Part shown: positions 7,331 to 15,601 of the stretch, in pieces
Layout: each line of letters opens with the position of its first letter
How positions within the stretch are numbered: position 1 is the first letter of the stretch
NCBI GenBank assembly: GCA_964423575.1
Contig: CAYRFF010000007.1
Span: 21,446-85,445, forward strand
Source: CAYRFF01 sp964423575
GTDB lineage: Bacteria > Bacteroidota > Bacteroidia > Chitinophagales > Saprospiraceae
Reading direction: 5' to 3'
DNA: 64,000 bases
Notes under the pieces: generated by a model
Told to the model about the DNA's origin: nothing
Database searches by the model: none
Seen by the model: the letters and a program-made list of their open reading frames with translations, nothing else
Position numbers and translations under genes: made by a program

Positions 7331-8766
7331 AAAGCAATTTCTTTAATGAGTGCTTCATCGTTGTTGATGGAAGCAAAGAGCTTTGATCTGAATCTGTTGT
7401 TAGTGTTGTACAGATTACTACACATACTGTCTATCGCTTTCATCGATAAAACAGTCTGTATATATGCTTCAATCAGGTCGTCCAGTGAAAGACCGAGTTT
7501 ATTAAAGTCTCTTCTGTCTGCTAGTAATAATCTCCTCGTATCTGAATCCCAGGTTGCGTCCTCGTTTTTGATGGAGAGGTTAGTTCCTAGGATGCTCCAT
7601 GAATCATCTTCCTGTGATAGTGTATCAACAAGGGGCTTTCTCGCTCTGCGTGCGTATAGTCCCAGTGGGAAGATTCCTTCTTTGGTCGAAGAAACCATTA
7701 GTCTAATATCTGCTACATAGGTGTTTTTCTTTTTATCAGGGATAGTTCCTACGTGGTAGAACTTGCCTTGGCTCAGGATGGAACTCCACTGATAATTACC
7801 TATAAGCGACTGGATTATAAATTTGTCATATTCAAAGTCGAGCTTCATAAACTCATCCAATTCCTCCGGATGCACTATAGTATAAACTCCTTGTCCTGCA
7901 TTACTATATGGAACTTTGATAACTGCGTGGCCACCGAGTTTATGTACCCAGAGAGGTATTTCCCGCTTTGAAACGTCCCAAATAGTAGCAGGAGTCTGAA
8001 TAGCCAGACCCGAGCCGCGGAGATCTGCATTGAAGAAATCGTAGGCTTTGGAAGCCATCATTTTATTTCTACCTCCTGCAAGACAAGCGATTATGGGGTT
8101 GAAAATAATCGTTTTTGTATGCAATGGAAGTCTGTTCCATGGTCGTTGTGTGAGATAACGCAGGGCTGCCCGTATTGGTTGCCAGGTATTCTTTTCATCC
8201 AGGACATAAAGGATTCCATCATCCCATTTTATATGGGAATTATCTCCTTTGTCGTAATAGGAAACTAGATGCACGTGTTCACCTGATAGTTCAGCCATTG
8301 CGGCTGCATAGCCGCTTGCTTCCATAGGGTTTTTATCAAAAATAACAGCAAGGTTACCTTTGATGCGCGTTCTTTTTTCCTTTATATAGGGTAGAAATGT
8401 TCTCTCAATCAATTTGGCATAACCACCCATTTCCTGCTGTTCATCCTGCAATGGCATAGATTTCTGCCCTGAAGGACAGCTGTTGTTTTCTATGACAGTC
8501 ATCTGTCTGATTCCATCTGCAGTAGTAACGTTTATTAAGTCAGCACCGGCCCATTTGAAATATTTGGTTTCCGTCTGAAGTAGTTTACGTAAGAGATTGG
8601 AGTCCACCTTGGGATGTAAATGAGTGTACCTGATGACTATACTCTCAATATCCAGACTGAGAAAGTACTGTACCATAGGATGAATAGTCGCATTCAGCGC
8701 CTTATCGTACCAGTGAGAAGCCGGATCAAAATCTCCGGGTTTAACAATTATATTAGTATTTTCCAT
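7327..8766 (-). CDS. uncharacterised ATP-grasp domain protein
   Basis: A 479-residue protein. The C-terminal half carries an ATP-grasp-like loop, HAVIKVPYSNAGQGVYTI (K284, Gly 291-293), followed by IIQSLIGNY and a DIRLMVSS segment compatible with ATP and Mg binding. The N-terminal half has a striking conserved-looking ENNSCPSGQKSMP (residues 93-105) and IIFNPIIACLAGGRNKMMASK (221-240), which I cannot place in a named family. No signal peptide. It is 23 bp downstream of the MiaE-like gene and overlaps the next ligase by 4 bp. Two ATP-grasp ligases plus a deacylase suggest building and trimming of an acylated amino acid or peptide. That is inference; the reaction is unknown. Confidence 0.7.
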   Translation of the reverse strand: MENTNIIVKPGDFDPASHWYDKALNATIHPMVQYFLSLDIESIVIRYTHLHPKVDSNLLRKLLQTETKYFKWAGADLINVTTADGIRQMTVIENNSCPSGQKSMPLQDEQQEMGGYAKLIERTFLPYIKEKRTRIKGNLAVIFDKNPMEASGYAAAMAELSGEHVHLVSYYDKGDNSHIKWDDGILYVLDEKNTWQPIRAALRYLTQRPWNRLPLHTKTIIFNPIIACLAGGRNKMMASKAYDFFNADLRGSGLAIQTPATIWDVSKREIPLWVHKLGGHAVIKVPYSNAGQGVYTIVHPEELDEFMKLDFEYDKFIIQSLIGNYQWSSILSQGKFYHVGTIPDKKKNTYVADIRLMVSSTKEGIFPLGLYARRARKPLVDTLSQEDDSWSILGTNLSIKNEDATWDSDTRRLLLADRRDFNKLGLSLDDLIEAYIQTVLSMKAIDSMCSNLYNTNNRFRSKLFASINNDEALIKEIAL

Positions 8767-8789
8767 AACTTGTAAATCATAGTAGTTTA

Positions 8790-9371
8790 TTAATGAACGC
8801 GATCTCCTCTCAGTGCGAGATCCTGTATAATTTTAGCTTCATATTCAAGATATTCCTGCCATCTTTTATCTGCCTTTTCCCGTCCGGCATAATGGCGGGC
8901 AAGTTCTAAAAACATTACATAATGTCCTGCTTCTGAGACCATAAATTTATGATAAAATTTCCTCAGATTTTCATCTGAGAGATTTTCGGACAAGAGCCGG
9001 AATCTTTCACAGCTTCTAGCCTCAATTAATGCACAGGTAAGTAGGCGATCCATGAATCTGTCATCGCGGAGGCCACCTTTCTGTTCAAATTCTCTCAGCT
9101 TTATTACATATTCGTCTTTACGTTGTTTACCAAACTCCAGTTTCCGTCTTTTAATCTCGTTAAGAACCATTCTGAAATGCCCCCATTCCTCTGCAACAAC
9201 GGGACTTACTTCATCGACCATTCTCTTCTTATCGGGGAATGACTGTATTAAAGAAATACAGTAAGAAGCTGCTTTCATTTCGCAATAGGCATGGTCAGTG
9301 AGAATATAATCAAGACTCATTTCTGCGAGATTCACCCATCTAGGGTCAGTAGCTAATTTTAATCTGAGCAC
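8790..9371 (-). CDS. miaE: MiaE-like tRNA hydroxylase (ferritin-like diiron enzyme)
   Basis: A 193-residue four-helix diiron protein of the MiaE family, which hydroxylates the isoprenyl group of ms2i6A37 in tRNA using O2. The ligand series is complete: E31 in HAYCEMKAA, EEWGH (E61/62, H65), E117 in LIEARSCERF and SEAGH (E147, H150). The start MLRLKLATDPRW matches relatives closely. It sits 23 bp after a secreted-protein gene and 23 bp before the ATP-grasp gene. It may therefore be co-transcribed with a metabolic cluster to which it has no evident biochemical link. An alternative is another ferritin-like oxygenase acting on the cluster's product, but the motif fit to MiaE is good. Confidence 0.88.
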   Translation of the reverse strand: MLRLKLATDPRWVNLAEMSLDYILTDHAYCEMKAASYCISLIQSFPDKKRMVDEVSPVVAEEWGHFRMVLNEIKRRKLEFGKQRKDEYVIKLREFEQKGGLRDDRFMDRLLTCALIEARSCERFRLLSENLSDENLRKFYHKFMVSEAGHYVMFLELARHYAGREKADKRWQEYLEYEAKIIQDLALRGDRVH

Positions 9372-9394
9372 GGTAATATTTATTGCCGGTAAAA

Positions 9395-10786
9395 TTATAG
9401 GAAGCTATCCAGACAACGGATCTGCTTCTGTAACAAATCAACTTTAAAGATAGTGTAATCTTCGTAACCGGCATTCCATACTACTCTGATTTTATCTATA
9501 TGCTTCTTTTTAAGCTGATTAACATCTTTTTGGCTCAGGAGATAGGAAACGTGATAGCTTGTGTTTCCTGAAATAGCATCGATTTCTGACCTGGAAGCCT
9601 GAGTAGCAAAAAAGGTCATATTCTTTCCATCCAGAGTATATAAGGATAGCTGAGCATTCTTTTTAAATCCTCCAAATGATTGTCTTGCCTGAGGTAAATT
9701 GATTTTAAAGACCAGATTTAAACTATAGAGTCCTTGTTGATAGGAAAAATAGGAATAACACTCTATGAGGTCGCTTTCTTTGAAAAAAGACTCCGTTTCC
9801 GGTGGAGTATAACTGAAAAATAGAGCATCGTGAATGCTAGTGCGTGGATATCTATCCGTAACAATACCTTCGGGCTTTCTGAGAGAGCATTCACCTGTAA
9901 GAATTTTATTGCTATATTCTTGAATTCTCATCATTTCTCTAGCTTCATCCATGGCAAGTTCCATATCTACTTCTTCATAGACGACGTCTTCTCTTTCAAG
10001 CGACAGTGTCTCCACATTCTCATCCTGAATATTTATTGAGTCTTCATCATCGACAGATTCTGCATCTTGCTGCTCAGTGGGTTCACTTATTTCAATATCT
10101 GTTTTCTCACCGGAGATTGGATGACTTTCGTCAAATGATAGAGCATAGTCTTTATATATTACTTGTACTAATGCCAGAGACCCTCTTCTAGTCAGATAAT
10201 CAGTAATAATTTGATCGAAATTAATATCCTTACCATTCAGATCTACCAGAAGATTATTTTCTATAAATACCTTGGTCATTGCTGACTTGCTATCATTTTT
10301 GACGGCATTTAAAGAATTCTCGAGCTGAGTGTATGAATCTAGAATTGCATTGATTTTATCCTTTTCATAGATAAGGGCATTCAATTCATTCAGGAGAATC
10401 CCCGGAGCTTTACTTTTGACACTAGCTATTGAAGCTGCCGTTTGATATTCAACTTTGACGGTTTCAATTTTCCTATCGAGTGCAGGAATTTGCTTTTTGA
10501 GGGCATCTTTTTCCTTTTTTAAATCGGCGAGGAGTTTGGTGGTTAAAGTTAGCTCGTTATTCGATATAGTATTTTCTTCGCTATTATTATCGTTTATGTT
10601 AAATTTGGACTGATTTGATTGTTGTGATTTTAAATAAACGGAATCAGATGGAACATAATATCTCCATGAGCCATCGGGGAACATAACAATTTTTTCACCA
10701 CCTTTATTGGTGGTTATTTCCTGTGCATTGACATTGAATGCCAGGAAAAAGAAAAACAATAAGGGAGAAAAATATATTATTCTCAT
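9395..10786 (-). CDS. secreted coiled-coil protein of unknown function
   Basis: A 463-residue exported protein with signal peptide MRIIYFSPLLFFFFLAFNVNAQ. The mature N terminus has a short FPDGSWRYY motif common in Bacteroidota secreted proteins. Residues about 75-170 are rich in Lys/Glu/Leu heptads (LLADLKKEKDALKKQI...), predicting a coiled coil. A very acidic linker (EPTEQQDAESVDDEDS) leads to a C-terminal globular part (about 290-463). No sorting domain and no catalytic motif are recognised. It is the first gene of the minus-strand run that continues into miaE, although co-transcription over the 23-bp gap is only inferred. Confidence 0.75.
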   Translation of the reverse strand: MRIIYFSPLLFFFFLAFNVNAQEITTNKGGEKIVMFPDGSWRYYVPSDSVYLKSQQSNQSKFNINDNNSEENTISNNELTLTTKLLADLKKEKDALKKQIPALDRKIETVKVEYQTAASIASVKSKAPGILLNELNALIYEKDKINAILDSYTQLENSLNAVKNDSKSAMTKVFIENNLLVDLNGKDINFDQIITDYLTRRGSLALVQVIYKDYALSFDESHPISGEKTDIEISEPTEQQDAESVDDEDSINIQDENVETLSLEREDVVYEEVDMELAMDEAREMMRIQEYSNKILTGECSLRKPEGIVTDRYPRTSIHDALFFSYTPPETESFFKESDLIECYSYFSYQQGLYSLNLVFKINLPQARQSFGGFKKNAQLSLYTLDGKNMTFFATQASRSEIDAISGNTSYHVSYLLSQKDVNQLKKKHIDKIRVVWNAGYEDYTIFKVDLLQKQIRCLDSFL

Positions 10787-10801
10787 GGTTGACTGTACTA
10801 G

Positions 10802-10809
10802 TAATTTTG
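10802..10809 (+). promoter_or_regulatory. candidate -7 element for cdaA
   Basis: TAATTTTG fits the Bacteroidota -7 consensus TAnnTTTG and lies about 90 bp before the cdaA start in the divergent gap. No convincing TTG -33 element is seen at the right distance. Confidence 0.35.
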
Positions 10810-10897
10810 TCGTGTTATTTAATCTAATGATCTAGCAAATACTATGAAATTTAAAATTTTGAGCAAGTTAGCCGAAAATGTATAAAATTTAATTGAA

Positions 10898-11707
10898 TTG
10901 CCCCACTTTTTACTTGATATAGGCTTTTTCTCTATTTCCGTATGGGATGTCCTTGATGTTATAATAACGGGATTGCTCTTGTATTATGTATACCGGATAT
11001 TGAAGGGAAGCCTTGCATTTCCCATTTTTATCGGGATTATCATCATTTATATCATTTATTGGATAGTACGAGTACTCAATATGAGTCTGCTTACGATGAT
11101 TATTGGGCAATTTGTCAGTGTCGGTGTTATTCTGATAATCATTATTTTCCATCCTGAAGCACGGCGATTTCTATTGGTCCTGGGAAGCAGTACTTTAATT
11201 AGACGAGAAGGTAGTTTTCTTCAACGATTATTTTCCAATACCGTAGATGACGATGATAAGGAAGACAGATATAAAGAGCTGATGGCGATTAAATCTGCTA
11301 TGATGAGAATGTCGGGTGATAGGATAGGTGCTCTTATCGTTTTCCCCGGTATTATGACACTAGAAAAATTGGCGACGACAGGAATACGCCTGGATTCTGA
11401 AATTAATCAGTCGATTTTAATCAGCATATTCAACACTAACAGCCCATTACACGATGGTGCAGTGGTAATACACAAAGGCAGAATTCACTCTGCTTCCTGT
11501 ATATTGCCGGTTTCAGAAAACAGAAATCTTCCACAGTCGGTCGGATTAAGACACCGTTCTGCAGTAGGAGTTACTGAAGGATCTAAATCAACTGCCTTTG
11601 TAGTATCGGAAGAGACCGGACAGATTTCTTATGCACGTGAAGGGCGATTAATCAGGAATCTTTCAGAGGAAGAGCTGTATGAAGCTCTTTCGAGATACCA
11701 TACTTAA
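10898..11707 (+). CDS. cdaA: diadenylate cyclase CdaA
   Basis: This membrane-bound enzyme makes cyclic di-AMP from two ATP. Three N-terminal transmembrane helices span residues about 10-85, followed by a DisA_N catalytic domain of normal length (269 residues in total). The active-site motifs LHDGAVVI and GLRHRSAVG are intact. No ATG exists upstream: an in-frame TAA lies at 10883-10885, and the first codon that gives the family N terminus (PHFLLDIGF) is the TTG at 10898, so a TTG start is inferred. The usual partners ybbR, glmM and folP are not adjacent. The downstream M20 peptidase has its own promoter-like element. Confidence 0.94.
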   Translation: MPHFLLDIGFFSISVWDVLDVIITGLLLYYVYRILKGSLAFPIFIGIIIIYIIYWIVRVLNMSLLTMIIGQFVSVGVILIIIIFHPEARRFLLVLGSSTLIRREGSFLQRLFSNTVDDDDKEDRYKELMAIKSAMMRMSGDRIGALIVFPGIMTLEKLATTGIRLDSEINQSILISIFNTNSPLHDGAVVIHKGRIHSASCILPVSENRNLPQSVGLRHRSAVGVTEGSKSTAFVVSEETGQISYAREGRLIRNLSEEELYEALSRYHT

Positions 11708-11844
11708 TAGCAATAAATTGCCGATATACTGTTAAATGCAGGTTTTTATATATTATTTTCGAAAAATAATAGTTGTAACAGGTAAGAGTTGGAAGTTTCT
11801 GACGCTTATTTGGCTTATCTTTTAAATATTTTAACTGATAAGTT

Positions 11845-11852
11845 TACCTTTG
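11845..11852 (+). promoter_or_regulatory. candidate -7 element for the M20 peptidase operon
   Basis: TACCTTTG matches TAnnTTTG and ends 22 bp before the ATG at 11875, giving a short leader. It would drive the M20 peptidase, FKBP and trmD run. Confidence 0.45.
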
Positions 11853-11874
11853 CCCAAATTCTAAATAAATCGCT

Positions 11875-13263
11875 ATGAATAGAGAGAAACTTAAAGAATA
11901 TCAGGAAGCGAATAAAGAGAGATTCCTGGAGGAGTTATTTGAATTGTTGCGTATTCCATCTGTAAGCGCAGATTCAGCATACAAAGCCGATACGAGAAGA
12001 GCCGCTGAATTTATTGTAGAGAAACTGAAAGATGCAGGAATTAAGGAGGCGAGAATGTATGAGACTGATGGGCATCCCATAGTCTACGGTGAAGTGATCA
12101 TCGATGAAAGTCTACCGACTGTTCTCGTTTATGGGCATTATGATGTTCAGCCACCGGAGCCGCTTGAATTATGGGAAACAGAACCATTTGACCCGGTAAT
12201 AAGAAAAACTGATCTTCATCCTGAAGGAGCTATCTTTGCCAGAGGATCCTGTGATGACAAAGGTCAGATGTATATGCATGTTAAGGCGATTGAAAGTATG
12301 CTTGCAACCGGTCAGCTTCCTTGTAACGTTAAATTGATGATTGAAGGTGAAGAGGAATCGGGCTCTGTAAACTTACCTAAATTCTGCAGAGACTATGCCG
12401 ATATGCTGTCCTGTGATGTCGTGTTGATTTCAGATACTTCTATCATAGCCAATGATATACCATCAATAACAACCGGATTGCGCGGCTTGAGTTATATTCA
12501 GGTAGAAGTTACCGGTCCCAACAGAGATTTACACTCAGGAGTATATGGAGGTGCTGTTGCTAATCCTTTAAATATATTGAGTGATATTGTTTCTAAGTTG
12601 ATGGATGAAGATGGCAGGATAACAATCCCCGGCTTTTACGACGATGTCCTTGAATATGATGCTGAGGAGAGAAAACAATTAAATGCTGCACCATTTGATG
12701 AAAATCAATATAAAATTGATTTAGATGTCGAAGAGTTGAAAGGGGAGAAGGGTTATACTACAATTGAAAGAGCCAGTATCCGTCCTACTCTCGACCTTAA
12801 TGGTATATGGGGTGGTTACCAGGGTGAAGGTGCCAAGACTGTTCTTCCATCCATTGCCGGTGCCAAAATAAGTATGAGATTGGTTCCCAATCAGGACCCT
12901 GATAAAATTGCCAATCTGGCGATTGATTATATTAAGAAAATTGCTCCCGCTTCAGTGAAAGTGAATGCATTCAATCTCCATGGTGGCGACCCGGTTGTAT
13001 TGCCGGTAGATTCCCTGGAATATGAAGCGGCCTATAATGCTATGAAAGATACGTTTGGGAAAGAGCCGATACCGGTCAAAGGCGGAGGTAGTATTCCGAT
13101 CGTGGCCTTATTTGAAGAAGTATTAAATGTGAAAACTGTTTTAATGGGATTTGGGCTGGATTCTGATAATATCCATTCTCCCAATGAACATTATGGCTTA
13201 TTTAATTTTTATAAGGGTATTGAAACAATACCTTTGTTTTATCATTATTTTGTAAATCAATAA
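11875..13263 (+). CDS. M20 family dipeptidase (carnosinase-like)
   Basis: A 462-residue cytoplasmic zinc peptidase of the M20 dipeptidase group, which cleaves short peptides. Metal and catalytic residues are in place: YGHYDVQPP (H88, D90), RGSCDDKGQ (D127) and EGEEESGS (general-base Glu and metal Glu, 159-160). A lid/dimerisation domain follows GLRGLSYIQVEVTGPNRDLHSG, and the late HSPNEHYGL holds the last metal His. Length is normal for the family and there is no signal peptide. The FKBP lipoprotein gene starts 17 bp downstream, so the two are probably in one transcript. Confidence 0.92.
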   Translation: MNREKLKEYQEANKERFLEELFELLRIPSVSADSAYKADTRRAAEFIVEKLKDAGIKEARMYETDGHPIVYGEVIIDESLPTVLVYGHYDVQPPEPLELWETEPFDPVIRKTDLHPEGAIFARGSCDDKGQMYMHVKAIESMLATGQLPCNVKLMIEGEEESGSVNLPKFCRDYADMLSCDVVLISDTSIIANDIPSITTGLRGLSYIQVEVTGPNRDLHSGVYGGAVANPLNILSDIVSKLMDEDGRITIPGFYDDVLEYDAEERKQLNAAPFDENQYKIDLDVEELKGEKGYTTIERASIRPTLDLNGIWGGYQGEGAKTVLPSIAGAKISMRLVPNQDPDKIANLAIDYIKKIAPASVKVNAFNLHGGDPVVLPVDSLEYEAAYNAMKDTFGKEPIPVKGGGSIPIVALFEEVLNVKTVLMGFGLDSDNIHSPNEHYGLFNFYKGIETIPLFYHYFVNQ

Positions 13264-13280
13264 AGAACTAAAATTTTATT

Positions 13281-13997
13281 ATGATTAGGAAATTTTCTGT
13301 AATTGGACTCTTCTTTGCTTTCAGTCTTTTTGTCATTGTAGGCTGTGAAGCTCAGCAAGGGAATAATAACAATAGTAATACAACAAAATCTTTAAACAAC
13401 GATAACAATAGCGATATGAATAAAATCTCCTATGGATACGGAGTTCTTTTGGGGCAAAGTCTAAAACAACAAGGAATGGATGCTTTGGATCTTGACCGCC
13501 TAAAGGAAGGAATACGTGATGTAATACAAGGAAATAATCTGGAAGTAGATGAGGACGAGGCATTGAGACTTGTTCAGGAATACGACAGAGATATGCGTGT
13601 GAAAAAATCACAAGAAGCGGTAGCAGTGGAAAATGTATTCTTTGATGAGAATGCTAAAAAGGATGGTGTAGTTACCACCAATAGCGGTCTTCAGTATAAA
13701 GTGTTGAGAGAAGGAACCGGTAAAAGCCCAAACGCTACAGATGTAGTTAATGTGGACTATGAAGGTACTTTACTTGACGGAACTGTATTTGATAGTTCTT
13801 ACGACAGAGGAGAGCCTATCGAATTCCCTCTTGACCGCGTTATTGCGGGATGGACCGAAGGTCTGCAACTTATGAAAGAAGGAGCAAAGTATGAATTCTT
13901 TATCCCTTCAAGACTAGGTTATGGTGAGCAGGCAGCAGGTTCAATTCCACCAAACTCAATTCTGAAGTTTGTGGTTGAATTGCACCAGGTAAAATAA
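13281..13997 (+). CDS. FKBP-type peptidyl-prolyl isomerase lipoprotein
   Basis: A 238-residue lipoprotein with signal and lipobox FVIVGC (Cys about 22). An Asn-rich linker (NNNNSNTT...) is followed by an FkpA-type N-terminal helical dimerisation region (ISYGYGVLLGQSLKQQ to about residue 115). A complete FKBP catalytic domain follows (about 125-238), with VNVDYEGTLLDGTVFDSSY, FPLDRVIAGWTEGLQLM and the final IPPNSILKFVVELHQVK. It should assist folding of outer-membrane or periplasmic proteins. It lies between an M20 peptidase gene (17 bp gap) and trmD (21 bp gap). Confidence 0.93.
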   Translation: MIRKFSVIGLFFAFSLFVIVGCEAQQGNNNNSNTTKSLNNDNNSDMNKISYGYGVLLGQSLKQQGMDALDLDRLKEGIRDVIQGNNLEVDEDEALRLVQEYDRDMRVKKSQEAVAVENVFFDENAKKDGVVTTNSGLQYKVLREGTGKSPNATDVVNVDYEGTLLDGTVFDSSYDRGEPIEFPLDRVIAGWTEGLQLMKEGAKYEFFIPSRLGYGEQAAGSIPPNSILKFVVELHQVK

Positions 13998-14018
13998 TAT
14001 CTGAAAGAATAATTCAAT

Positions 14019-14705
14019 ATGCGAATTGATATTATAGCAGTGGTTCCGGAATTACTTTCGGGACCACTTTCTCATTCTATAATTAAGAGAGCACAAGAAA
14101 GAGAATTGCTCGAAATCCATATCCACGATTTGCGTGATTATGGACTGGGCGCATATAGAAAGATTGATGATTATCCATATAGTGGGGCTGCCGGCATGGT
14201 TTTAATGGCTGAGCCCATTTTTAGCTGTATAGAGAATTTACAATCGAAAAGAACATACGATGAGATAATCTATATGTCTCCTGATGGTGAAAATTTGAAA
14301 CAGACCGTAGCAAATCAACTGAGCTTACTCGAGAATATCATTATTCTATGCGGACACTATAAAGGCGTGGACGAGAGAGTAAGAGAACATCTGATTACCA
14401 GAGAGATATCGATAGGAGATTATGTCTTATCCGGCGGCGAGCTCGCCGCAGCTGTACTTGTCGATGCAATAGGACGACTTATTCCAGGAGTACTCAACGA
14501 TGAAACCTCCGCTTTAACCGATTCCTTTCAGGACAATTTACTAGCTCCTCCTGTTTATACCAGACCTAGTGAATTCAGGGGCTGGAAAGTTCCCGATATC
14601 TTATTATCCGGTAATTTCAAAGAAATTGAAAAATGGGAACTGGAGCAATCCTATAAGAGAACTAAGGAAAGAAGACCGGATCTACTTCCGGATGATGAGG
14701 ATTAA
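14019..14705 (+). CDS. trmD: tRNA (guanine37-N1)-methyltransferase
   Basis: TrmD methylates G37 of tRNAs reading CNN, preventing +1 frameshifts; it is a SPOUT enzyme with a trefoil knot. All landmarks are present in 228 residues: PYSGAAGMVLMAEPI, LCGHYKGVDERV, EISIGDYVLSGGELAA (the knot/SAM site) and LAPPVYTRPSEFRGWKVPDIL. In many bacteria trmD sits with rpsP, rimM and rplS; here it follows an FKBP lipoprotein gene, so its usual ribosomal context is lost. It converges on the next gene with a 14-bp gap. Confidence 0.97.
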   Translation: MRIDIIAVVPELLSGPLSHSIIKRAQERELLEIHIHDLRDYGLGAYRKIDDYPYSGAAGMVLMAEPIFSCIENLQSKRTYDEIIYMSPDGENLKQTVANQLSLLENIIILCGHYKGVDERVREHLITREISIGDYVLSGGELAAAVLVDAIGRLIPGVLNDETSALTDSFQDNLLAPPVYTRPSEFRGWKVPDILLSGNFKEIEKWELEQSYKRTKERRPDLLPDDED

Positions 14706-14719
14706 ACAGAATTCTTTCC

Positions 14720-15586
14720 CTATAAAATTGCATAGAAAAATAAGGTGGCAAACAGGCAGATGATGAAAGTGCCATCCACAAGGAATGTGTAGTAATAATC
14801 TGTATGCTTCTTGAACGCTTTGCGCAAAATTACTCCCGTGATAATATAGGCTGTCAATAAACCAAAAAATATGCGGATATCGACCGCCTCATACACAAAT
14901 ACCAGTACGGATAATATGAGTAGAGCTACAGCGAGCAATGACAGACTTAAAAGCATTGAATAGCGATAACCCAGGCCTGATACAATAGTCTGTACTTTCT
15001 GTTTTTCATCGATCGATAGGTCTCGAAAATCAAAGGGTAGTGTAATAGCAACTACAAAGAAAAATTTTTCTATTCCTGCTAGCGATTTGCTTGTGAAACT
15101 CATCGCAGAATATTCCAACGGCACATAACAACACAGCCAGGCCCAGCAAAATCCTATGAGGAATATCTTAAGGAAATTGTAATCTCGCAGACGCTTATGT
15201 CCGGGAAAAACAGGCAGAATATATAAAGCTGCAAGTAGACAGGGTATTATGAGGAGTAATTGTATTCTATTACTGAAATTAAGAAAGCAATACAAGCTGA
15301 GAATTACCCCCAAAACAGAGCTCAGGACATACCAGGATTTGAACCTATTGAGTTTATTAAAACGCTCCTGAAGTTCAATACCGGCATTAGTGATTTTATT
15401 CAGAGAAAATAAGCGATGTAAATTATATATCACCAGCGTACCCAATCCTATGAAAACGTAATAGAGTTTATCAATAGAGATATCGGGATTATATAATGAA
15501 GTTAATATAACCGTAGCAACAGCACAACTTGCAATGAAGATGTGACTGTATAGTAAAAAGTCCGTGAATTTTCTGAAAAAAGTCAC
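14720..15586 (-). CDS. UbiA-like polytopic membrane protein with degenerate first motif
   Basis: A 288-residue integral membrane protein with about eight hydrophobic helices, laid out like UbiA-family prenyltransferases. The position of the first Asp-rich motif (NDxxDxxxD) reads YNLHRLFSLNK, so the diphosphate-binding acids are missing. The second motif keeps acids in FDFRDLSIDEK (about residue 185). Similar YN.HRL proteins are common and uncharacterised in Bacteroidota. A canonical prenyltransferase role is therefore doubtful. It sits between convergent trmD and an M42 peptidase gene 15 bp upstream on its strand. Confidence 0.65.
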   Translation of the reverse strand: MTFFRKFTDFLLYSHIFIASCAVATVILTSLYNPDISIDKLYYVFIGLGTLVIYNLHRLFSLNKITNAGIELQERFNKLNRFKSWYVLSSVLGVILSLYCFLNFSNRIQLLLIIPCLLAALYILPVFPGHKRLRDYNFLKIFLIGFCWAWLCCYVPLEYSAMSFTSKSLAGIEKFFFVVAITLPFDFRDLSIDEKQKVQTIVSGLGYRYSMLLSLSLLAVALLILSVLVFVYEAVDIRIFFGLLTAYIITGVILRKAFKKHTDYYYTFLVDGTFIICLFATLFFYAIL

Positions 15587-15601
15587 ATGTGGTTAAATTC
15601 C

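Noticed and set aside
11751..11771. AT-only inverted repeat after cdaA (TATTATTTT / AAAATAATA)
   Set aside because: The stem is all A-T and has no T-run after it, so it is weak as a terminator and expected by chance in such sequence.
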